From: a virus | Reading direction: 5' to 3' (one strand) | DNA: 62,447 nucleotides | Virus record (IMG/VR): IMGVR_UViG_3300032275_000189 | Span: 1 to 62,447 of that record | Shown: positions 7,843 to 15,341 of the stretch, piece after piece | How positions within the stretch are numbered: the stretch's first letter is position 1 | Layout: every line of letters begins with the position of its first letter | The notes under the pieces: generated by a model | Told to the model about the DNA's origin: nothing | What the model saw: the letters and a program-made list of their open reading frames with translations, nothing else | The model's database searches: none | Program-made: the position numbers and the translations under genes

Positions 7843-7895
7843 TGACTTTAGGTCAAATAACTGTATGTCGTTGACTTGTGTGACTTTGCGTCAAA
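7843..7895. promoter_or_regulatory. Paired TGACTTT-nn-GTCAAA operator-like sites
   Basis: Two copies of the same imperfect palindrome lie at 7843-7857 and 7881-7895, 38 bp centre to centre, just before the 7906 gene. A TATAAT box at 7834-7839 precedes the first copy. The arrangement suits a dimeric regulator bound at two sites. Confidence 0.4.
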
Positions 7896-7905
7896 AAAGT
7901 AAAAT

Positions 7906-8457
7906 ATGAAATTCAATTATGTCTTCGGTGGTGGGCCATACAAAGGTCATTGCGGCTCATCAGAAATGCACCAAGCTCCAAAAATCATTGGTTGTTTCAA
8001 AGAATTTTTCAAAGATAAACAATTTGACACAATAATTGAAATTGGAACTGCTTTTGGTGGCTTGACAATGTTGTTGGTCGATCTTAATCCTTTTGTAGAA
8101 ATCCACACTTTTGATGTAACTGAATGGATGAAATATCGAATTGATGGAGCGACAAAACACATAGAGAATGTGTTTTTTGAAGGAAAAGAAGATATTGTCA
8201 GGATGATATTGGAAGAAAAGAAAGTCTTGTTGATCTGTGATGGTGGAGACAAGCCTAGAGAATTCAATGTTTTCGCCCCTTATCTGAAGCCGGGTGATTT
8301 CATCATGGCACACGATTATGAAGAAAACACTTGTGGTTGGAATTGGATTGAAATCAGAAAAAAAGACATTGAAGATACGATCAAAGAATGCAATCTTATC
8401 CCACATATGTCAGATGTAATGGGAGAAGTTGCTTGGGCCTGTTTTGAAAAACAATGA
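7906..8457 (+). CDS. Class I SAM-dependent methyltransferase-like protein
   Basis: The 183-residue protein contains a Rossmann-type start IIEIGTAFGGLTMLL (residues 45-59), an acidic strand end HTFDVTEW and a later LLICDGGDK strand, as in the O-methyltransferases acting on sugars and antibiotics. An AHDYEEN segment follows. It is short for the class and lacks an extra substrate domain. There is no ribosome site before the ATG, and the regulatory repeats lie directly upstream. The target is unknown; a sugar or surface-glycan acceptor fits the other glycan genes. Confidence 0.65.
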   Translation: MKFNYVFGGGPYKGHCGSSEMHQAPKIIGCFKEFFKDKQFDTIIEIGTAFGGLTMLLVDLNPFVEIHTFDVTEWMKYRIDGATKHIENVFFEGKEDIVRMILEEKKVLLICDGGDKPREFNVFAPYLKPGDFIMAHDYEENTCGWNWIEIRKKDIEDTIKECNLIPHMSDVMGEVAWACFEKQ

Positions 8458-8487
8458 CCTTCGACTGAAGCTCCCACTTCTTCCTGA

Positions 8488-8519
8488 GCGGACCCGATTT
8501 ATTTCGGGTCCGCTTTTTT
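8488..8519 (+). terminator. Rho-independent terminator
   Basis: A 10-bp GC-rich stem (8488-8497 with 8504-8513) is followed by six T residues. It shares the upstream words cccacttct and ctgagcgg with the 7759 hairpin, so the two probably arose by duplication. Confidence 0.9.
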
Positions 8520-8531
8520 GTTGCGCCAACC

Positions 8532-8539
8532 CTAAATAC
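8532..8539 (+). promoter_or_regulatory. Late-promoter-like box CTAAATAC, 5 bases before ATG
   Basis: CTAAATA ends five bases before the ATG at 8544, and no ribosome site is present. With T4 late spacing the transcript would begin at the ATG itself. Confidence 0.5.
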
Positions 8540-8543
8540 CCGC

Positions 8544-8804
8544 ATGAGTTTATCAGGTTTCAAAGAATGGCTATCTAAGACTGCGCCAGAAGGCGGGGGC
8601 GAAATATGGGACAACCGTTCCAATGCCGATCTCGATTTCGGGAGAACTGGAGCTAAATCCAGAAATGTCTCTCAAAACAAGTCAGGTCAAGTGGAGATAG
8701 ACCCTGAAAAGCTATTCTTTGGAATATCGAAAAAGCGGAACCCTAAACTAGATACAGAGAAGAATTCCAATACTGGAGGAAGTGATGAAAACAATTACAT
8801 TTAG
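8544..8804 (+). CDS. Small tagged protein (possible capsid-targeted internal protein)
   Basis: The 86-residue protein starts MSLSGFKEWLSK, which fits the aromatic pattern of the shared N-terminal tag but lacks a clean (L/I)xE cut site. The rest is polar, Lys/Asn-rich and probably disordered. It heads an operon of five small genes (8544-10147), three of which carry the tag with a cut site. It has no ribosome site; a late-type box lies just upstream. Function unknown. Confidence 0.6.
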   Translation: MSLSGFKEWLSKTAPEGGGEIWDNRSNADLDFGRTGAKSRNVSQNKSGQVEIDPEKLFFGISKKRNPKLDTEKNSNTGGSDENNYI

Positions 8805-9081
8805 AGTAAATCTTGAAACAGTAAACCGTCAAGGTTTCTTGCAGCCAAGCCGCACGACGCTGGAAGGCAATGAGACTGTTTCTGAAGCTGACAACATGCG
8901 TGCTACTCGCACCATTTACATCCCTGGCTTGTTACACACCAATACACAAGGCATTGGTCCAAAGGGATACTTGCGACACGGCGACACGTTTGCCGCCACT
9001 GATTCGCAGGCTATGTATTTGAAGAAGACGTATGTGTTGGGTAATGCCGACGACGTTCTTCAAATCGTATCAGAAGACTAA
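8785..9081 (+). CDS. Small hypothetical protein, probable virion component
   Basis: The 98-residue protein starts at ATG 8785 behind GGAGGA and overlaps the previous gene by 20 bp. It looks beta-rich (KTITFRVNLETVNRQ at the start) and has no signal peptide. No family recognised. Its place inside the tagged-gene operon suggests late expression. Confidence 0.65.
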   Translation: MKTITFRVNLETVNRQGFLQPSRTTLEGNETVSEADNMRATRTIYIPGLLHTNTQGIGPKGYLRHGDTFAATDSQAMYLKKTYVLGNADDVLQIVSED

Positions 9082-9114
9082 TTTACATGGCCTTGTCATT
9101 CAATAGGGTGGGAA

Positions 9115-9453
9115 ATGAGTTCGTTTCAACGATTGTGGGAAAATATCCAAGATCAGAAAGAAAAGACGCCCCAAGATGATAGGGCCATGTCCGCTATACG
9201 CACTGGTATGGGCGTTCGTGATGAGTTTTGGGATGACTTCCTATTGGTCATCAATAACTCAGAAGGTCTTTCACAATTGCTTGATGTTCCAACCACAAAG
9301 ATTTCTGGTTGGCATGACAAGGTAAAGCATGTTCTCAATAAGGTCAGGCAAGCTGATGCTTCACCTGACCCTAAAGATAACGGCAAATTGCTCAAGACCG
9401 GGCAATCTGACGAGCCTGACCCACATACCATTGTCATGAATCCGGTGCAATAA
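9115..9453 (+). CDS. Tagged protein with LWE cut-site motif
   Basis: The 112-residue protein starts MSSFQRLWENIQ; the (L/I)xE motif is Leu7-Trp8-Glu9. The remainder is soluble and helical with a disordered polar C-terminus. GGTGGG precedes the start, and the stop overlaps the next ATG as TAATG. I infer a small internal head protein made late and processed by the prohead protease. No enzymatic domain is visible. Confidence 0.65.
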   Translation: MSSFQRLWENIQDQKEKTPQDDRAMSAIRTGMGVRDEFWDDFLLVINNSEGLSQLLDVPTTKISGWHDKVKHVLNKVRQADASPDPKDNGKLLKTGQSDEPDPHTIVMNPVQ

Positions 9454-9833
9454 TGAAATCACTTAAAGATTGGCGAATTAGAGAGAACACTCAAAATGCT
9501 GAGTGGGATCACATCAAGTCAATGAAGTTCCCTACAAGCCCTGACATGAAGGCATTTATTGCACCCAGGGTGGGGAAACTTCAAGAAGCAATAGTGCTTC
9601 GATTAAGTGAAGGAAATCCAAAGATCAAATCCTTCAGGGATGTTCCACCTGAAGTACGAGATCAGTTTGCCCAAGCAATCGTGTCCTCGACGCTGGAAGC
9701 GTTCTTTGGTGGCATGGACCCACAAGCGGCTCAAACGGGTCACGGACAACCGCCAATGACTCCACAGCAGCAACAACCACCACAGATGTTGCCTCAAGAT
9801 GAACCACAAACTCCAGCCGCATCGAGGGGATAA
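9453..9833 (+). CDS. Tagged protein with IRE cut-site motif and Gln/Pro-rich tail
   Basis: The 126-residue protein starts MKSLKDWRIRENTQ, matching the tag with Ile9-Arg10-Glu11 as the predicted cut. A helical middle follows, with a Gln/Pro/Met-rich low-complexity C-terminus from about residue 88. Start and stop overlap both neighbours by one base (TAATG), the sign of a tightly coupled operon. Confidence 0.7.
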   Translation: MKSLKDWRIRENTQNAEWDHIKSMKFPTSPDMKAFIAPRVGKLQEAIVLRLSEGNPKIKSFRDVPPEVRDQFAQAIVSSTLEAFFGGMDPQAAQTGHGQPPMTPQQQQPPQMLPQDEPQTPAASRG

Positions 9834-10147
9834 TGAAAAGTTTTCATGATTTTGTTTGTCTAAAAGAAGAAGATGGGATGCCGCCTGCTCAAAATCAAAT
9901 GAACCCGGCTGCTAATCAAATGCCACCTATAGGTCCAAGTCCAGAGGGACAAAATCCTGGTCAGGAAACAGACCGTGATCCACCGCCAGAAGCAGCATTG
10001 GAAATGGAAAGCATCACAAACGACATTCAACGTCAAGTTCATCGTCTTTTCCAGGTGCTAGATCGACACAATCTGAATAAGAACAAAACAGCTACTCTAT
10101 TGACTACAATTATCCAACAAGCTATGCAGCCAATGGCAAACGGCTAA
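9833..10147 (+). CDS. Tagged protein with LKE cut-site motif
   Basis: The 104-residue protein starts MKSFHDFVCLKEED, the closest match here to the T4 internal-protein tag (M-K-T-Y-x-x-F). Leu10-Lys11-Glu12 is the predicted prohead-protease site. A Pro/Gln/Asn-rich spacer is followed by a C-terminal helix (about residues 58-100). GAGGGG lies upstream. It is the last gene of the tagged operon, just before the glycosyltransferase gene. Confidence 0.7.
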   Translation: MKSFHDFVCLKEEDGMPPAQNQMNPAANQMPPIGPSPEGQNPGQETDRDPPPEAALEMESITNDIQRQVHRLFQVLDRHNLNKNKTATLLTTIIQQAMQPMANG

Positions 10148-10161
10148 ACAAGGAATTATGA

Positions 10162-12210
10162 ATGAACGAGAGAAAGCGTATCGTAAGGCAGAATACCACA
10201 AGAAAAACCCAACACGATAAATTGAAAGAAGCATTGGCAAAGAAGCCAACCGCATCGCATTTGAATAGTCAAGGCATTTCGCCATTACAAATGCAGCAAC
10301 TTTCTGGAGTCCCGCCAGAAAAAGAAAAGCTACTCAAAGAACGACTTGTAAAGAATGCTAAGAATCGTAAGAGATTTAGCAATCGCCCTCTCACCATTGT
10401 CCTGTCCGATCAAGTAGCAGGCAATAGCTATATGGAATCATTGAGTGCGACAGATGGTCGCTCCAATGAATGGCCAACACCTGCGTGGTTCCGAACAAGT
10501 GGGCCTGTAGATGTTTCCGTGATTATTCCATTGTATAAAAGCGATAGTGTCATTCAGGATTTGATCCGCACATGGCCCATTGAAAATGGAAAATACAGCG
10601 TTGAAATCATTTTCGTTGACGACCAATGTCCAAAGAAATCCAAAGACGTAGTATTGCAAGCATGGACGCTTCGCAAAGCTGAACTCAAGGGTCCAGTCGG
10701 CAAGATCATTTTCAACTCGACCAACAAAGGCTACGGACAAGCCTGTAATGCAGGGGCCGCTGCTGCGTCAGGCAAGTATTTGATATTCTTGAATGCCGAT
10801 ACAAAAGTGACTTCAGGTTGGGTTGATCCGATGATCGAGCTATTTGACGATCCTAAAACCGGATTGGTCGGGAACATGCACCTTAAAGAAGGTGGCGACC
10901 ACAACGGAACGATTGACAGTGCAGGCTCCGAGTGGAAATGGAACGATATGTCGTTTGTCCACATTGGACGCCACTGCTATCGAAAACAAGGAATCTCAGG
11001 TCCATACAAACCAGAAAACGCACCAAGAGACTTGTTGGAAGTCGGCGAGCGTGAAATGGTAACTGGCTGTTGTTTTACAATGAAGGCTTCATTGTTTGAA
11101 TACATTGGCGGGTTTAATCCAAACTATAGAATTGGATATTGGGAAGATTCAGAAATCTGTCTCAACGTAAGAGAGCTTGGCTACAAAGTCATGTTCCAGC
11201 CAAAATCTGTAATCTACCACAAGCTAGGCCATACAGCCTCCGGTGGTCACAGATACTTTGGCCACAATAAACTTTACTTCATGAATAAATGGGTCAAGTC
11301 TCACCGACTTGATGATCTATTGTTGACAGAAGCACGATCAAAAAACGAAAACCCTGTAACACGCATTCTTGTTCGTCGTAGCAATGCGCATGGAGACGCA
11401 CTGGTCGCTGCCGGTGTATGTGCAGGTCTTAAAAAGAAACATCCTAACGCTCACATTATGTTCTGCACATTGTTTCCTGAAGTCATCTGTCAGAATCCTT
11501 ACATTGATGAATTCATTGATGTGCGTCAAATTCATCAGACTCCATTCGACGTGTTTTACAACTTGGACTTCTGTTATGAATGGCGTCCAAGGATTAACAT
11601 ACTCACTGCCTATGCTGAGGCTGTTGGTGTCAAAAAAGAAGATTGCAAAGTTTGCATGGTGCCACAACCTATTCTTGGCTTCAAGCTACCAGATAACTTT
11701 GTTGTTGTTCACGCTGGTCGCACGGATTGGGCTGGAAGAGATTGGCCACATGAAAACTTCGTTGAACTATCCGAAAGGCTAATGGCTGCTGGCGAAAACG
11801 TCGTAGCGGTAGGGAAGTATTCAGAGGGGCCAATTCCTTGCACTCTTGATTTGAAGTCAAAGACTTCCATTGCAGAAATGGCCTATGTAATGAGCAAAGC
11901 AAAAGCGTTTGTTGGAATTGATTCTTTGCCTATGCACGTCGCCCAAGCCTTTGATGTGCCTGGAGTGTCCTTCTTTGGATGCGTGTGGCCAGAATCAAGA
12001 ATCTATAGCAACAAGATGCGTGGAATCAACGCCCAAGACTTGCCATGCTTAGGATGTCACCATCGCAAGCCAGCACCATCCACTGTAACCAAGACCTGCG
12101 AAACAGGCACACTGGATTGCATCAAAAAAGTGTCAGTAGACGATATGTGGCACAAAGTGCAAGATTTACTTGAGGAAGTGAACAATGGACGTATTAGCCT
12201 CTTGGGATGA
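10162..12210 (+). CDS. Two-domain glycosyltransferase, GT2 fused to GT9-like domain
   Basis: The 682-residue protein has a basic N-terminal leader (1-110). A GT2 GT-A domain follows, with SVIIPLYKS near 118, the EIIFVDDQ strand, NKGYGQACNAG and the NADT DxD-type motif, running to about 370. The C-terminal half from about 390 starts ILVRRSNAHGDAL and contains FVVVHAGRTDW, KAFVGIDSLPMHVAQAF and a late Cys-x2-Cys pair, typical of GT9 heptosyltransferases. One chain may thus add two sugars in sequence. It is soluble with no membrane segment. AAGGA precedes the start, and the end overlaps the deacetylase gene by 26 bp. Confidence 0.88.
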   Translation: MNERKRIVRQNTTRKTQHDKLKEALAKKPTASHLNSQGISPLQMQQLSGVPPEKEKLLKERLVKNAKNRKRFSNRPLTIVLSDQVAGNSYMESLSATDGRSNEWPTPAWFRTSGPVDVSVIIPLYKSDSVIQDLIRTWPIENGKYSVEIIFVDDQCPKKSKDVVLQAWTLRKAELKGPVGKIIFNSTNKGYGQACNAGAAAASGKYLIFLNADTKVTSGWVDPMIELFDDPKTGLVGNMHLKEGGDHNGTIDSAGSEWKWNDMSFVHIGRHCYRKQGISGPYKPENAPRDLLEVGEREMVTGCCFTMKASLFEYIGGFNPNYRIGYWEDSEICLNVRELGYKVMFQPKSVIYHKLGHTASGGHRYFGHNKLYFMNKWVKSHRLDDLLLTEARSKNENPVTRILVRRSNAHGDALVAAGVCAGLKKKHPNAHIMFCTLFPEVICQNPYIDEFIDVRQIHQTPFDVFYNLDFCYEWRPRINILTAYAEAVGVKKEDCKVCMVPQPILGFKLPDNFVVVHAGRTDWAGRDWPHENFVELSERLMAAGENVVAVGKYSEGPIPCTLDLKSKTSIAEMAYVMSKAKAFVGIDSLPMHVAQAFDVPGVSFFGCVWPESRIYSNKMRGINAQDLPCLGCHHRKPAPSTVTKTCETGTLDCIKKVSVDDMWHKVQDLLEEVNNGRISLLG

Positions 12211-12805
12211 TGGATCAACTGCTGATCTTAAAATGGCAGAGCTTATGGCACGTTACAATGTGCCAACCATCTTCTATTGGCCGTCCATGCTAGGCAAAGC
12301 CAAGAATATGGCTATGACTAGCTCGTGGTTGACTGAGGAAAATTGCAAAGAGATTGCCAGCAGATTTGAAATTGGATCACATTCCGCAAGCCATCAACCG
12401 ATGAGCAAGATGACCATCCCACAATTAGGAATGGAAATCACAGATTCTCGTAAGCATTGGCAGGATTTAACCGGACAAGAGATTGAGTCTTTTGCTTATC
12501 CGAAAAGCAGCATGAACAGCTTGACCAAAGCTCTCATTCGAGGAGCAGGATATAAGTCTGCTCGAACCAGCATTCCGGGTCATTTGCGACCCGGCGACGA
12601 TCCTTTTGCAATTCAATGCACTGTTCAGATCGGCATCGACCGTATTGAATACGTCGATAAATGCTGGGAATATTTTGCCGATGAGATGTTGGCCAAGGCC
12701 GATCCTGACAGCGTATTTTATATCTTTGGAAACTCTTGGGACGTGGAAGCGTACAACGATTGGGACGCCCTGGAAACACTTCTCAAGAAGCTGACAGCAC
12801 ATTGA
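12185..12805 (+). CDS. Polysaccharide deacetylase (NodB/CE4-like)
   Basis: The 206-residue protein has the CE4 pattern: SWDDGS at residues 6-11 (the TFDDG motif), GSHSASH near 62-68 giving the two metal-binding histidines, and FAYPKSS further on (the RxPY-equivalent region). It should remove acetyl groups from N-acetylated sugars. There is no signal peptide, so it acts on a cytoplasmic precursor. GAGGAAG lies upstream, and the overlap with the fused glycosyltransferase gene implies a joint pathway. Compared with secreted CE4 enzymes it is compact but complete. Confidence 0.8.
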   Translation: MDVLASWDDGSTADLKMAELMARYNVPTIFYWPSMLGKAKNMAMTSSWLTEENCKEIASRFEIGSHSASHQPMSKMTIPQLGMEITDSRKHWQDLTGQEIESFAYPKSSMNSLTKALIRGAGYKSARTSIPGHLRPGDDPFAIQCTVQIGIDRIEYVDKCWEYFADEMLAKADPDSVFYIFGNSWDVEAYNDWDALETLLKKLTAH

Positions 12806-13298
12806 TTTGTCGCAGGCATTTGGGCGGCGCACTACCGTTCATGTCTCCAAAATCATTGTCGGACAGATCAAGCAAAATGCGACAAGAAACCTTCTTTGTG
12901 GTATTTGAGCAAATCCTTGAAAATTGATCCACTGAATGGCAGTGTTCAATGGGAACTTCAATAACTGTAATTTCTGATTCTTCAATCAATTGAAATAATT
13001 TCTGCCACGCCTCTTCTGGCAAATGAAGTTCGATACCAAGAATAACAACTCCAAATGGCTTATCTGGCTTGCCGGTCCAGTTTTCAAAACCAATTTGGAG
13101 ATGCTGATGATTCCCAATTTCCAATAAGTCTGTTCGTGGATCAATAACAACAACTTTCTTATCAGATGGCAAGAAGGCAGTCATAGGTGTCTTGTATCCA
13201 CCTAATTCAATTACTGTTTTGCAATCACGAACAAAGTGAGCAGCCAGTATGCTGCGAGCCTTAAATGGCTCTGACCATAAATACTTCCATTCAATCAT
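12783..13298 (-). CDS. Methyltransferase-like protein
   Basis: The 171-residue protein has a degenerate SAM-binding Rossmann pattern: KTVIELGGYKTPMT near residues 27-40 and KKVVVIDPRTDL after it. I place the start at 13298, where ATG overlaps the preceding stop as ATGA; the frame could extend upstream inside the neighbour. The weak glycine motif makes enzyme activity less certain than for the next gene. It is the last gene of a three-gene minus-strand operon with an epimerase and a methyltransferase and converges on the deacetylase gene. Confidence 0.6.
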   Translation of the reverse strand: MIEWKYLWSEPFKARSILAAHFVRDCKTVIELGGYKTPMTAFLPSDKKVVVIDPRTDLLEIGNHQHLQIGFENWTGKPDKPFGVVILGIELHLPEEAWQKLFQLIEESEITVIEVPIEHCHSVDQFSRICSNTTKKVSCRILLDLSDNDFGDMNGSAPPKCLRQINVLSAS

Positions 13299-13897
13299 GC
13301 CAATTTCCTCACAATAGCTACGCCAGTACCAATCCTGATGTTGCACACTTCATACGAATTCAATTGTTGCAATTCTTCTATTAGCTTAGGCACGCCCGTT
13401 TGAACCATACTGTCGTGCAAAGTAATGATTCCATGCACTGGAACCAGTTCTGAATATGCAAAAAAGTCATGTTTTGCCCATTCGTATGAATGGTCAGCGT
13501 CTATGTGCAAGTAATCTATTTGTTTGCCAACAAAATCTTCCAAAGCATCTTTGGTTGTTTTCTTGATAATCTTCACATCGAAAGACTGAGTAAAAAACGT
13601 ATCTTGTTTGTGATAGTCTGGCTCGCCCCACCCGGCTTCTGGCATGTCTGCGTCTACCAAAATGGTTTCGCTTTCATTGAATATTCCAACATCAAATTGA
13701 GCCTGTCGCATCAATCGAGGAACGAATCCACTTCCTGATCCGAGGCAAACACAGCACTTTGATTTGTACATATAAGGGAAAGCATAGTGCAATATGCCAC
13801 CGCCAAGAAAGCTATTTGTTCCATGATAGCTACCATGAAACATTTCATCACGAGTGATCCATTGCTCAATACAATCTTTGTTGATTAAGGGAATCAC
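13295..13897 (-). CDS. Class I SAM-dependent methyltransferase (Methyltransf_24-like)
   Basis: The protein shows CCVCLGSGSGFVPRLMR (SAM loop), ETILVDADMPEAGWG and the characteristic YLHIDADHSYEWAKHDF stretch, followed by GIITLHDS. These are features of small O-methyltransferases that work on sugars. The GTG start at 13897 overlaps the epimerase stop as GTGA and has AAAGGA upstream; a TTG at 13927 would be the alternative. Within the epimerase operon it probably methylates the sugar product or its glycan. Confidence 0.75.
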   Translation of the reverse strand: MIPLINKDCIEQWITRDEMFHGSYHGTNSFLGGGILHYAFPYMYKSKCCVCLGSGSGFVPRLMRQAQFDVGIFNESETILVDADMPEAGWGEPDYHKQDTFFTQSFDVKIIKKTTKDALEDFVGKQIDYLHIDADHSYEWAKHDFFAYSELVPVHGIITLHDSMVQTGVPKLIEELQQLNSYEVCNIRIGTGVAIVRKLA

Positions 13898-14808
13898 GAG
13901 AACAATCCTTTCAGCCAATTCGACCAACTAGACTTATCTTCAGGAAGCAGGTCTACTTCATCCAGGAATCCATTGATGTAATCTTCAAGTCCTACCGTTG
14001 GAAACCAATTTAGTTTGTCAGACGTAAATTGAATATCTGCAAGCGTGGAATCGGCTTCGCCAGGACGCTGCGGAAGATAGATGATCTCTTGAGGCTCAAA
14101 CATCTCTGCAACTTCTTTGATAGAGAAGTTAACGCCGGAGCCAAGATTGAAAATCTCTCCATTCCAACTTTCACAAGACATGGCGATCAAGCCAGTCACA
14201 ATGTCGCTGACGTGTGTGAAATCTCTTCTCTGCTCGCCAGTGCCAGTAACAGTAAGTGATTCTTTGGCAGTCTTCTGTCTTTCAAAGATTCCAATTACCG
14301 TTGCATATTGACCTTCGGTTGGCTGTCGTGGCCCATAAACATTAAAGAATCTTGCAATGGCAACAGGGACACCATAGACCTGATTGTACATTATGCACAT
14401 TTCTTCACCGAGCCATTTTGACAGTGCGTATGGGTTTTTATGAGGATCACCATAAAAGGAAGATGATCCTGCGTAGACCAGTTTGGCCCCCATCTTCTTG
14501 GCAAGCTCCAAAGCTCTCATCGTGCCAAGCACATTGATGCTGGATGTTTCAATAGGCAATTGAAAGCTCGGCTGAATGCGTGCTTGTGCGCCCAAGTGAA
14601 ATATCACATCGTATTTGTCATCTTCTGCAAACAAAGAAGACAAATCATCTTGAATATCCGCATTGATCCATTTTGTTTTTGGATTCAGACGACTTTGTTT
14701 GCCCGTTGAAAGGTTGTCCACCACACAAACTTCGCAGCCCAATTCAACAAGCCTATCGGTTAAATTTGATCCAATAAACCCTAATCCACCAGTAACAATA
14801 CATCGCAT
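13894..14808 (-). CDS. NAD-dependent sugar-nucleotide epimerase/dehydratase
   Basis: The 304-residue short-chain dehydrogenase begins with the NAD site TGGLGFIGS (residues 6-14). It has VDNLS after strand 2, the FHLGAQA segment and the catalytic pair in NPYALSK (YxxxK). The Ser of AGSSSFYG completes the triad. RFFNVYGPRQ and the RRDFTHVSDIV segment are typical of UDP-glucose/GlcNAc 4-epimerases. It makes an activated sugar for the glycosyltransferases. AAGGAGA precedes the start. The exact sugar is undetermined. Confidence 0.85.
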   Translation of the reverse strand: MRCIVTGGLGFIGSNLTDRLVELGCEVCVVDNLSTGKQSRLNPKTKWINADIQDDLSSLFAEDDKYDVIFHLGAQARIQPSFQLPIETSSINVLGTMRALELAKKMGAKLVYAGSSSFYGDPHKNPYALSKWLGEEMCIMYNQVYGVPVAIARFFNVYGPRQPTEGQYATVIGIFERQKTAKESLTVTGTGEQRRDFTHVSDIVTGLIAMSCESWNGEIFNLGSGVNFSIKEVAEMFEPQEIIYLPQRPGEADSTLADIQFTSDKLNWFPTVGLEDYINGFLDEVDLLPEDKSSWSNWLKGLFS

Positions 14809-14865
14809 AATTAGATTCTCCTTGCATTAAGAGAGGGTGCCGAATTCTATTTTTTGGTGACGACA

Positions 14866-14874
14866 CTATATATC
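14866..14874 (+). promoter_or_regulatory. Late-promoter-like box CTATATATC
   Basis: No -35 box is present. The element ends 26 bases before the ATG at 14901, which has GGGAGG. The same nonamer occurs at 42687. Confidence 0.45.
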
Positions 14875-14900
14875 TTAGCTGCTTAAAACAGGGAGGAATC

Positions 14901-15341
14901 ATGAAACGACAGCTTACCGCATTTGAAGTACAAGATGTACTCCGTAAACTTGAATTATATCTAAACGATCTAAAGGTTCGCTGGAATCAGGAGAACCCTG
15001 GTGGCGTTCGCTCTTGGTTCACGGTGCCAAGAAGCTACATCTTACAAGCAACGACATTTATTGTCGGCATTATTGACGAACTGATTACGTTTGTCGAGCC
15101 AGTCATCCCAGAAGGCAGCGACAAGAAGGCTGCTGTTTTGGCAGTAGTAGGCAAGCTGTTTGACTACATCGCAGTCCAAGCGTTCCCTTTCTGGCTGAAG
15201 CCATTTGCAGGGACAATTAAGGCAATTGTAGTGGGCATTATCATCAGTCATTTGATTGATTTTATCGTCGCCAAATACAACTCTGGTTATTGGTCTATGA
15301 AGCAGGAGGCTACAAATGGCACAACGGATCAAGTTGCGTAA
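14901..15341 (+). CDS. Small protein with hydrophobic C-terminal segments
   Basis: The 146-residue protein has a charged helical N-terminus (1-40) and hydrophobic stretches near residues 50-70, 78-92 and 102-122. It may be membrane-associated, with one or two spans. It overlaps the subtilase gene by 26 bp and shares its late-type promoter, so the two probably act together or at the same time. A holin-like role is conceivable but not supported by any motif. Confidence 0.65.
   Translation: MKRQLTAFEVQDVLRKLELYLNDLKVRWNQENPGGVRSWFTVPRSYILQATTFIVGIIDELITFVEPVIPEGSDKKAAVLAVVGKLFDYIAVQAFPFWLKPFAGTIKAIVVGIIISHLIDFIVAKYNSGYWSMKQEATNGTTDQVA

Noticed and set aside
14901-15341. Calling the small hydrophobic protein a holin
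   Set aside because: The hydrophobic segments and neighbours allow it but no holin feature is specific. It is left as membrane-associated.
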